From: Armatimonadota bacterium
Lineage (GTDB): Bacteria; Armatimonadota; Armatimonadia; Armatimonadales; Armatimonadaceae
Assembly: GCA_014379275.1 (NCBI GenBank)
Contig: JACMMA010000176.1
Location: 1-5,240 of the forward strand
Direction of reading: 5' to 3'
DNA: 5,240 bases
Shown here: positions 1 to 5,240 of the stretch, piece after piece
Layout: each line of letters starts with the position of its first letter
Position numbering within the stretch: position 1 is the stretch's first letter
Translations under genes and position numbers: made by a program
Notes under the pieces: generated by a model
The model's input: only the letters and a program-made list of their open reading frames with translations
The model's database searches: none
What the model was told of the DNA's origin: nothing

Positions 1-304
1 CCAGGACCAGCAGTCCGAGCAGAACGCGATCCCGCTCCGGCGACGTTTGCAGGGTGCGCACGAACGACAGCGTGGCGAACCCCAGATAACCGATCGTCCC
101 CCACGCAGCGACATACCACGGCCCGGTACTACCTTCCGGGAAGCGGGCGTACTTGCTCGCCGCGACCATCTCGCACCCGTTCGACAGGCCGCATGGGATA
201 TCGGCATGGGTGGCATGAAGGTACCAGAGATACCCCGCGACGAATATACCTATCACGGATAGGACAAATATCAGGCGGTTGGCGAGGGGAATGATCGCGG
301 ACAT
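1..304 (-). CDS. VKOR-family (vitamin K epoxide reductase) membrane oxidoreductase, N-terminal part, cut by window edge
   Basis: Reading the minus strand from ATG at 304 gives 101 open codons that run off the left edge. Seen: a short N-terminus, a hydrophobic first membrane segment (about residues 11-29), then a loop with two cysteines, C38 and C44 (PCGLSNGCEMV), followed by S50-K-Y-A-R-F, W63-Y64, a second membrane segment (about 64-82), and the start of a third after residue 92. The paired loop cysteines, the serine six residues after the second cysteine and the following aromatic/Gly pattern are typical of bacterial VKOR homologues. Known for the family: these integral membrane proteins reoxidise a DsbA-like thiol oxidase and pass electrons to quinone, acting like DsbB. 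The quinone-proximal CXXC expected in the last part of the membrane domain, and any fused thioredoxin domain, lie outside the window. An in-frame ATG at 325 is possible, but 304 has the better ribosome-binding site. The gene lies 53 bp downstream of uvsE on the same strand. Confidence 0.82.
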   Translation of the reverse strand, partial: MSAIIPLANRLIFVLSVIGIFVAGYLWYLHATHADIPCGLSNGCEMVAASKYARFPEGSTGPWYVAAWGTIGYLGFATLSFVRTLQTSPERDRVLLGLLVL

Positions 305-313
305 GGCGTACTT

Positions 314-319
314 CTCTCC
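314..319 (-). promoter_or_regulatory. Ribosome-binding site of the VKOR gene
   Basis: The minus strand reads GGAGAG here, 9 nt before the ATG at 304. It sits inside the alternative in-frame start at 325 and so favours 304 as the real start. Confidence 0.55.
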
Positions 320-357
320 AGACATTCTGCCGTCGTATGGGCGGACTGACTGTCGAA

Positions 358-1473
358 TCATTCTACCATTTTGTCGCCCGATTCGTTCCCCGGTTCGCCC
401 TCTTCGTCGTAATATTCGGTGTCGTCCGTCGTGGGCTCCCCGGCGAGCCCGAAGCGAACCGCCACATCGGGCGCATAGCGTAAAAGATCGCGACGCAACC
501 TCAACAGGGCGATATCCTTCGCCTTCGCTTCCAGCATCACATCGAACCGCGGCGTTCCGGGCTCCGCAAAAGCGTCGCGTACAAACTGCGTGAACTCGAA
601 GGGATGGATGAAATCCGCGTGTCCGGTCCAGATCGGCTGCTGGTAGAATGTCGCCAGTTTGTTCGTCGTTTCATCCTTGCGTCGCACTTCGCGCATTCCA
701 GTATTCGGCGACGAAAAGTGCATTTTCGGTCGCGCCGAAGTCCAGGTGCGCAGAAACTGGCGGAACGTTTCGACCAAGGGAAGCCGCTCCGGATTATTGC
801 ACCAGAAGTGCAGGTTATCGAAAACCAGTGCCACACCGGTTTCTTCGTGGATCGAGAGCACGTCCGCGGCGGAGTAGCGAATGTCGTCGTTTTCGAGGAC
901 CAGGCGACGGCGCACCGGCTCCGGTAGCGTCCGATACGTTTCCACCCAACGTTCGCACCCGGTCTTATGATCGCCATATGTCCCTCCGACATGGATGATC
1001 AACACCGCTTCGGGACCCATTTCCATCGCGTCCAGAATCTCGGCGGCGGCGAGTAGATCACGCACGCTCTTTTCGACGAGAACCGGATCGGGACTGTTCA
1101 AAACGATAAACTGTGACGGGTGCATCGAAAGGCGGATGTCGTTCTCGCGGGCGGCTTTGCCGAGTGCGGCTAACCCGTCGCCACACGCGCCGATCTGTCC
1201 CCAGAACTGTGGCATGTCCGGGTGGGTGCAATAGGGCGCAAGGTCGGATGACATCCGGTACATAGTGATCTCGTTTTTGGCGAGGTACGCAAAAATCTCG
1301 TGGAGGTAACCGATCGTCACGGAAAGATGTGGTCCAGACTGCCAGCGCCGCGCGTCGTTCGCCTTCAAGCCGTTCTGGTTGATCACCTTGACCGCGAAAC
1401 CGAGTCGTTGCGGGGAATCATCTGTTTGCAACTTTTCGGTGCGGTGCGCGGTCTCCTCGGATGATATGCTCAT
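358..1473 (-). CDS. uvsE: UV DNA damage endonuclease UvsE/UVDE
   Basis: The 371-residue product is an apurinic-endonuclease-like TIM barrel that nicks DNA 5' of UV photoproducts and some abasic sites, starting an excision repair route independent of UvrABC. Family signatures are seen in order: LGFAVKV (24-30), YRMSSDLAPY (72-81), SMHPSQF (116-122), IIHVGGTYGD (159-168), LVLENDD (191-197), VFDNLHFWCN (217-226), PKMHFSSP (249-256), HADFIHPFEF (285-294) and LEAKAKD (314-320). The likely metal ligands of the trinuclear site are all present: H118, H161, E194, D219, H222, H252 and E315; K250 matches the conserved, often modified lysine. Q121-F122 occupies the place of the residue pair that probes the lesion in characterised UVDEs. 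About 22 polar residues precede the barrel, and a strongly acidic tail (about 350-371) follows it. The ATG at 1473 has GGGGAAAG 8 nt upstream, and there is no other methionine before residue 71. The gene is divergent from the PhyH-family gene and may be co-transcribed with the VKOR gene downstream. Confidence 0.95.
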   Translation of the reverse strand: MSISSEETAHRTEKLQTDDSPQRLGFAVKVINQNGLKANDARRWQSGPHLSVTIGYLHEIFAYLAKNEITMYRMSSDLAPYCTHPDMPQFWGQIGACGDGLAALGKAARENDIRLSMHPSQFIVLNSPDPVLVEKSVRDLLAAAEILDAMEMGPEAVLIIHVGGTYGDHKTGCERWVETYRTLPEPVRRRLVLENDDIRYSAADVLSIHEETGVALVFDNLHFWCNNPERLPLVETFRQFLRTWTSARPKMHFSSPNTGMREVRRKDETTNKLATFYQQPIWTGHADFIHPFEFTQFVRDAFAEPGTPRFDVMLEAKAKDIALLRLRRDLLRYAPDVAVRFGLAGEPTTDDTEYYDEEGEPGNESGDKMVE

Positions 1474-1526
1474 GTCGAATTCTTTCCCCGCGAACGGTGT
1501 TCGTAATCAAAAATTCCGCTATTAAA
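1474..1526. promoter_or_regulatory. Divergent intergenic region between uvsE and the PhyH-family gene
   Basis: These 53 bp separate two divergent starts, so promoters for both genes should lie here or just inside the reading frames. The half next to the PhyH gene (about 1503-1527) is clearly AT-richer than the surrounding DNA, with a run of A and TATTAA just before the ATG. I cannot find a convincing paired -35/-10 on either strand and see no SOS-type operator, so the assignment rests on position and composition. Confidence 0.35.
1482..1489 (-). promoter_or_regulatory. Ribosome-binding site of uvsE
   Basis: The minus strand reads GGGGAAAG, separated by 8 nt from the ATG at 1473. It is a moderate match to a Shine-Dalgarno and supports that start. 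Confidence 0.45.
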
Positions 1527-2252
1527 ATGGACGACCACTTTGCTATGATATTTATCCGGGACGGCTTCGCGGTTACCGAATCCGTGCTCCCCGCAACCCT
1601 ACTCGCCCGTCTCAAGCAAGAGTTCACGCCACTTTTAGCGAACGGCTCCGGGGGAATCCGTAACGTCCTACAGTCGAGCGAAGCGGCGCGGATAGCGGCA
1701 ACCTCGGGCGCCGTTCATAATCTGTTGCGCTCCGTTGCTGGAGGCGAAGCATTCGTGCCCGTTCGCGGTATTTTATTCGACAAAACGACTTCGCCCGGCG
1801 GGACAAACTGGAAGGTGCCGTATCACCAGGACCTGAGTATCGCGGTCCAGGAGCGACCGCCATCGGATGTCGCGGGTTACGAAACGTGGTCCGTTAAAGA
1901 TGGCGTCGTGCATGTTCAACCCCCGCGAGCCATCCTGGAACGCTTACTGACCGTGCGTCTGCATCTCGACCCCTGCGACGGGGAGACGGGCGCACTGCGT
2001 GTCCTTCCCGGGACCCACCGACGGGGGAGGTTGTCCGTCCACGAAGTGGCACAGTGCCGCGCGGAAATAGCCGAGACGGTTTGCGCGGTTCCCGAAGGCG
2101 GGGCGATGGTATTCCGACCGCTACTGCTCCACGCATCCTCGCCCGCGACCCGCCCGGATGCGAGGCGGCGTGTCCTGCACATCGAGTTCGCCCCGGTCGA
2201 TATGACACTGCCGGGCGGGATCCGTTGGATTTCGGGAATCGCTCACCCGTAA
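1527..2252 (+). CDS. Phytanoyl-CoA dioxygenase (PhyH) family Fe(II)/2-oxoglutarate oxygenase
   Basis: The 241-residue product is a cupin-fold oxygenase of the PhyH family, expected to hydroxylate or otherwise oxidise a small molecule using Fe(II), O2 and 2-oxoglutarate. Seen: the N-terminal FIRDGFAV motif (9-16), W95-K-V-P-Y-H100-Q-D102 (first two iron ligands), the stretch TVRLHLDPCD (142-151) with the Gly-rich LRVLPGTH (157-164), H202 in LLHASS (third iron ligand), and the R213-R215 cluster before VLHIEFA, where the 2-oxoglutarate carboxylate is normally bound. All catalytic positions are intact and the length suits a compact single-domain member. The frame is open back to an ATG at 1461, but that start would lie inside uvsE and add 22 residues with no family character. 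The ATG at 1527 puts FIRDGF at the usual distance, although it has no Shine-Dalgarno; 1545 is also possible. The substrate is unknown: members range from lipids to secondary metabolites. It precedes crtB by 93 bp on the same strand, and whether they share a pathway is open. Confidence 0.88.
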   Translation: MDDHFAMIFIRDGFAVTESVLPATLLARLKQEFTPLLANGSGGIRNVLQSSEAARIAATSGAVHNLLRSVAGGEAFVPVRGILFDKTTSPGGTNWKVPYHQDLSIAVQERPPSDVAGYETWSVKDGVVHVQPPRAILERLLTVRLHLDPCDGETGALRVLPGTHRRGRLSVHEVAQCRAEIAETVCAVPEGGAMVFRPLLLHASSPATRPDARRRVLHIEFAPVDMTLPGGIRWISGIAHP

Positions 2253-2345
2253 AATCTGCGAACCAAACAGCGGCGACCGGCGTTAGCAAAAGTATACTAA
2301 TCTACGAAGAACAACGTATTTGTTGGTGCGGCGGGTATAACAGGA
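2253..2345 (+). promoter_or_regulatory. Leader region upstream of crtB
   Basis: This gap contains a -10-like TATACT at 2293-2298 and a second AT-rich box, TATAAC, at 2336-2341 only 4 nt from the crtB ATG. Neither has a recognisable -35 at 16-18 bp. No hairpin with a T-run was seen, so there is no sign of a terminator after the PhyH gene and read-through into crtB is possible. Confidence 0.25.
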
Positions 2346-3407
2346 ATGCGTAACAACGAGAACGAGAATGGTTCCGACGCTGGAAACGGGAGTGGAATCG
2401 GTTTTATGCGGGGGCTAACGGGTATTCGAGGCAGAGTTCAGGAGGTCTGGTCGGCGGCAGCAAATCGCCTACCGCTTCCGAAAGGATCGGAGAACACGCC
2501 GTGTGACGAAAGCGAGTTTTTGCTTTTACGCGAAGACTTCGGGGTCGCGCCAGGGCTCGCCGCTGCCTATGAGCACTGCCGCAAAATCAATGCGCATTAC
2601 GGCAAAACGTATTATTTTTCGTCCAGCTTCTTCCCCCCCGACGTACGGCCCGCGGTTCACGCCCTCTACGCCTGGGTACGATACCCGGACGAATGGGTGG
2701 ATAATCCGAACGGCTTAACGATCCCCGAGCAGGCCGATAAACTGCGTCAATGGCGCGACGCGACTGCGGACGCGATCAAGACCGGCTCGTCGGACCATCC
2801 GGTGCTCGCCGCCTGGGCGGACTCGGCGCGCCGCTACGAAGTCCCCGCGAAATATATGCGTGACTTTTTGGATGCGATGGAGATGGACCTCACCGTTTCC
2901 CGCTATGAAACTTTCGACGATCTGCAAAAATATACCTACGGTTCGGCGAGTGTGGTAGGACTAATCATGTGTCGCCTGGTGGGGTGCGACGACCCGGCGA
3001 GTGTCTCCCACGCCACCGCACTCGGGTTAGGGATGCAACTGACTAACTTTCTCCGGGACGTGGGCGAGGATTTCAACGGGCGTGGACGCATCTACCTGCC
3101 GCTGGAAGATATGGCGCGTTTCGGCGTGACCGAGGACGACATCCGGCGCGGCACGGTGACGGAAAACGTCATTTCGCTCCTGCGATTCGAGATCGCCCGC
3201 ACGCGCGAGATCTACGAGCACGCCGACGCTGGTGTCCATTACCTGCCCCAATACGCGCAGCTACCGGTGCGTCTTGCACGGGTTCTTTACTCGCGCATTC
3301 TGGACAAGATCGAGCAGAATCGTTACGACGTTTTCACTAAGCGCGCCCGCGTCCCGACCTGGGAAAAGTTGGTAACACTCGCGGTCAAGCAACAACGCGG
3401 AAGGTAG
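2346..3407 (+). CDS. crtB: Phytoene synthase / squalene-phytoene synthase family
   Basis: The 353-residue product is a trans-isoprenyl head-to-head synthase. Members join two prenyl diphosphates (two GGPP to phytoene in CrtB) through a cyclopropyl diphosphate intermediate, the committed step to carotenoids. Seen: YYFSSSFFP (89-97), the first Asp-rich motif as YPDEWVD with D115 and D119, the conserved Y198-GSASVVGL (198-205), and the second Asp-rich motif NFLRDVGED with D238 and D242, followed by RGRIYLPLEDMARFGV (246-261). The last motif is much closer to phytoene synthases than to squalene synthases. The catalytic core covers about residues 70-340. The first 60 or so residues are extra relative to the usual length of about 300, beginning with an Asn/Gly/Glu-rich stretch. 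The ATG at 2346 is the first possible start after a stop at 2298 but is abutted by AGGA with no spacing; the ATG at 2406 (residue 21) is a credible alternative. The neighbours are not carotenoid genes, and no desaturase (crtI) is present in the window. Confidence 0.9.
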   Translation: MRNNENENGSDAGNGSGIGFMRGLTGIRGRVQEVWSAAANRLPLPKGSENTPCDESEFLLLREDFGVAPGLAAAYEHCRKINAHYGKTYYFSSSFFPPDVRPAVHALYAWVRYPDEWVDNPNGLTIPEQADKLRQWRDATADAIKTGSSDHPVLAAWADSARRYEVPAKYMRDFLDAMEMDLTVSRYETFDDLQKYTYGSASVVGLIMCRLVGCDDPASVSHATALGLGMQLTNFLRDVGEDFNGRGRIYLPLEDMARFGVTEDDIRRGTVTENVISLLRFEIARTREIYEHADAGVHYLPQYAQLPVRLARVLYSRILDKIEQNRYDVFTKRARVPTWEKLVTLAVKQQRGR

Positions 3408-3424
3408 ATCGGAAATCGTCTCTG

Positions 3425-3976
3425 AATCTGCCGCGCCCGAAAGTCAATGGTAAATGCCGCCCCGCCTCGCGTGTGTAGCCGGTGCGTCCGATCATTGTCG
3501 AACATCCCGGCGAAGCCCATTGCCGGAGCAGGCTGGTCAGCCACCGTCGTAAGAATGTCGCCTACCCTCAACCCGGCTGCTTCGGCGGCGGACCCCGTCA
3601 CGATTGCCGTTATCCGGTGACCGTCTGTGGTATTCGTGGTGTCGAAAACCCATCCACAGCGGCAGCGACCCGACGATGTTACTTCCCCCAGATGATTGTT
3701 CGGTTCCAGATACGCCTGACTGTGCGTGAAATCGAGTGTCAGCGTAAACCGGCACAGGATCCCGTTGCCGATCCCGCCGCCTCGCCCCTTCGATGCTTCG
3801 CCTTCGCCCCGCGTGGCTCCGGAGAACAATGTGAGTGGGGTAGAGACTGCGCAGTGTGTTTTCGATGTGCCGAGTCGCCCCGAAGTTTCCACGTTCTGGT
3901 CGTTGCCGTCTGGGGCAACCGGTTCGATGTAGTTGCCGGTGTGTCGTGGAAGGCGTACACTACCTACGGCTATCGC
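3425..3976 (-). pseudogene. Remnant of a retropepsin-like aspartic peptidase with C-terminal PDZ domain
   Basis: A minus-strand frame, open from about 4030 to a stop at 3323, contains the C-terminal part of a known architecture. Seen: STPLTLFSGATRGEGEAS (3844-3791), then IGNGILCRFTLTLDF (3772-3728) and AYLEPN (3715-3698), which match the last strands and linker of retropepsin-like aspartyl proteases. Next comes a PDZ domain, ITAIVTGSAAEAAGLRVGD (3613-3557) with ILTTVADQPAP following, ending near RGGAAFTIDFRAR (3466-3431). The catalytic D-T/S-G half is absent. Any N-terminal continuation beyond about 3977 would be antisense to proB, and the residues there look unlike the family. At the other end the frame runs past the expected domain end and into the 3' end of crtB (3323-3407), so the original stop also appears lost. 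I therefore read it as a truncated, nonfunctional gene. An expressed small PDZ-only protein cannot be excluded, but no good start or ribosome-binding site is seen. Confidence 0.62.
3933..3961 (+). promoter_or_regulatory. Candidate sigma-70-type promoter for proB
   Basis: TTGCCG (3933-3938) and TACACT (3956-3961) are spaced by 17 bp, each matching the consensus at 4 of 6 positions. Transcription would begin near 3968, leaving a leader of roughly 8-10 nt before the proB ATG, in keeping with the lack of a Shine-Dalgarno. Matches of this quality arise by chance, so the call is tentative. Confidence 0.3.
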
Positions 3977-5089
3977 ATGAAAAGAATCGTTCTCAAGGTC
4001 GGTACTTCCACCCTTACTCACACGACTCATGGCGGGCCGGATCGCGTGTATATCAACGCTCTCGCCGCGCAGATTGCCGGTCAGATTGCCGCGGGACGAG
4101 AGATCGTGCTGGTTTCCTCAGGCGCGATTCGTGCGGGGACGGCGCGACTGAATCTTCGCGAACTCCCGCGTTCTTTGCCGGATAAACAGGCGGCGGCGAG
4201 TGTCGGGCAGGGCGTCCTGATGGGACTGTACGCCGATGTCTTCGCCAACTACGATCTCGCGGTCGGGCAGGTGCTTTTGACGCGCGATGATTTACGCGTC
4301 CGATCGCGTTACCTGAATGCGCGCAACACGTTCGAGGCATTGTTTCGTATGGGCGCGGTTCCCATCGTGAACGAGAACGATACGGTCGCGGTGGACGAGA
4401 TAAAAGTCGGCGATAATGACACGCTGGCGGCACTGGTTGCGTCCCTGACCGATGCGGACGGCATGATTATTCTGTCGGATATCGCGGGACTATATGACCG
4501 CAATCCCGCTGTTTATCCAGAGGCGGAACTGGTCGAGCGCGTGGAACGGTTGGATGTGGCGACGATGGCGATGGCGGGCGGGGTGGGCACTCCCGGCGGC
4601 ACCGGTGGGATGCGGACCAAACTGTCGGCGGCGCGGATCGCGACCGCGTCCGGGGTGCCGATGTGGATCGCGAACGGTCGCCGGACGAATGTGATCGCAG
4701 ATTGTTTGAACGGTGCGGCTGGCTCTGGAACTTATTTCGCGCCTAGCCCGAAGCGGCCTTCGGCGAAAAAACGCTGGCTTGCCTGGGGGGGAGAACCAAA
4801 GGGGACATTGTTCGTGAATATCTGCGCTCGCCGAGTCTTGGAAGAGGAAGGGCGTTCGCTCCTACCTGTTGGCGTGACGGGTGTTGATGGGATGTTCGAT
4901 CTCGGGGACACGGTGCGCATTATCGAGGATACGACCGGCGAGGAGTTCGGACGCGGCGTGGTGCGCTATGATGCGGCGGCGTGCCGCAAACTTGCGGGGG
5001 TAACGACCGGGGTGATGGCTGCGACGTTGCGCGTGGAGAGCGTTGCCCACCCCGAACTGATTCACCGCGACGAGATGGCTCTTTATTAG
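3977..5089 (+). CDS. proB: Glutamate 5-kinase with C-terminal PUA domain
   Basis: The 370-residue product is close to the 367 of the E. coli enzyme. It phosphorylates L-glutamate with ATP to gamma-glutamyl phosphate, the first and usually proline-inhibited step of cytosolic proline synthesis; the product goes to ProA. Amino-acid kinase domain (about 1-255), seen: K7-V-G-T-S-T, VSSGAI (46-51), LTRDD (101-105), YLNARNTF (112-119), VNENDTVAVDEIKVGDNDTL (131-150), LSDIAGLYDRNP (166-177) and GTGGMRTK (208-215) with K215. The PUA domain (about 276-360) shows SLLPVGVTGVDG (294-305), GVVRYDA (327-333) and the terminal HRDEM (363-367). All active-site blocks are intact. The open frame extends upstream to 3482, but those residues have no ProB character and lie antisense to the peptidase remnant, so the ATG at 3977, which puts the lysine motif at residue 7, is chosen. 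No Shine-Dalgarno is adjacent; the nearest purine box, GGAAGG at 3948-3953, is 23 nt away. proA is not in the window. Confidence 0.96.
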   Translation: MKRIVLKVGTSTLTHTTHGGPDRVYINALAAQIAGQIAAGREIVLVSSGAIRAGTARLNLRELPRSLPDKQAAASVGQGVLMGLYADVFANYDLAVGQVLLTRDDLRVRSRYLNARNTFEALFRMGAVPIVNENDTVAVDEIKVGDNDTLAALVASLTDADGMIILSDIAGLYDRNPAVYPEAELVERVERLDVATMAMAGGVGTPGGTGGMRTKLSAARIATASGVPMWIANGRRTNVIADCLNGAAGSGTYFAPSPKRPSAKKRWLAWGGEPKGTLFVNICARRVLEEEGRSLLPVGVTGVDGMFDLGDTVRIIEDTTGEEFGRGVVRYDAAACRKLAGVTTGVMAATLRVESVAHPELIHRDEMALY

Positions 5090-5240
5090 TTTTATTCTGT
5101 TCTTTTTTGTCCTGCGCGGACGGCGCCAACCTCACGTTGGATCGTTATACCTGCGGTGCTGTTCCAACGATAGGTGTTCCGCGTTTCGGGCTAGCCCTTG
5201 CTGTTTTCCCGCGAATCCGCCGGTAGGGTTTTCACACTCC
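5090..5240. other. Noncoding end of window after proB
   Basis: A T-rich stretch (5090-5108) follows the proB stop without a preceding stem, and two small inverted repeats come after it: GTCC/GGAC (5109-5121) and CCAAC/GTTGG (5126-5140). Neither is followed by a T-run on either strand, so I do not call a terminator. I see no start of proA or any other recognisable gene. Confidence 0.4.

Noticed and set aside
279..998. Several plus-strand and alternative minus-strand open frames over uvsE
   Set aside because: They are shadow frames of the strongly conserved uvsE coding sequence, rich in Arg/Pro/Ser with no domain signal.
1461..1526. Upstream ATG start for the PhyH-family gene
   Set aside because: It overlaps the uvsE start and adds residues without family character; the ATG at 1527 fits the usual domain beginning.
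3482..3976. N-terminal extension of the proB frame by 165 codons
   Set aside because: The extension has no glutamate kinase character. ProB proteins start just before the lysine motif, and this stretch encodes the PDZ/peptidase remnant on the other strand.
3323..4030. Intact 235-residue minus-strand gene
   Set aside because: The putative start lies inside proB, the first residues resemble no family, the catalytic half is missing and the frame reads into crtB, so an intact gene is unlikely.
5089..5140. Rho-independent terminator after proB
   Set aside because: The T-run precedes rather than follows the small stems (4 and 5 bp), so neither strand shows a stem followed by a T-tract.
5135..5171. 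Long inverted repeat (CGTTGGATCGTT against CCAACGAT) as an operator or attachment site
   Set aside because: The two pairings are mutually exclusive and leave a large loop. Nothing nearby suggests a regulator or integrase.
5132..5240. C-terminus of a convergent minus-strand gene entering from the right
   Set aside because: A frame is open for about 35 codons to a TGA at 5132-5134, but its residues resemble nothing I recognise and the length is expected by chance at this GC content.

Overview
This is a stretch of chromosomal DNA from a moderately GC-rich (about 60% by eye) bacterium. The genes are loosely packed and unrelated in pathway, and only two of the five intact or partial genes have a recognisable Shine-Dalgarno sequence. 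No rRNA, tRNA, CRISPR or insertion sequence is visible. The mix (UV-damage endonuclease UvsE, a carotenoid-type phytoene/squalene synthase, a single-polypeptide VKOR, ProB with a PUA domain, and a remnant of a retropepsin-like/PDZ protein) fits a pigmented, UV-exposed, non-proteobacterial lineage. Armatimonadota or a similar soil phylum is a guess I cannot verify from the sequence.

Layout. Positions 1-304 (minus) hold the N-terminal third of a vitamin K epoxide reductase (VKOR)-type membrane protein, cut by the window edge. Just upstream on the same strand lies uvsE (358-1473, minus), so uvsE and the VKOR gene could be co-transcribed. A 53-bp AT-rich gap separates uvsE from a divergent phytanoyl-CoA dioxygenase (PhyH)-family gene (1527-2252, plus). 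After 93 bp comes crtB (2346-3407, plus), which has an unusual low-complexity N-terminal extension. The 569 bp between crtB and proB contain no intact gene. On the minus strand they encode the recognisable C-terminal part of a retropepsin-like aspartic peptidase followed by a PDZ domain; the catalytic N-terminal half is missing, so I call it a gene remnant. proB (3977-5089, plus) follows, and 5090-5240 is noncoding as far as I can see.

How the genes relate. UvsE repairs UV photoproducts and CrtB commits isoprenoid precursors to carotenoids (photoprotection), so both fit life in light. The VKOR protein would reoxidise a periplasmic thiol oxidase, and ProB starts proline synthesis. I see no dedicated multi-gene system here. 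The most noteworthy item is the antisense peptidase/PDZ remnant, which could be overlooked because the plus-strand proB frame stays open through it.
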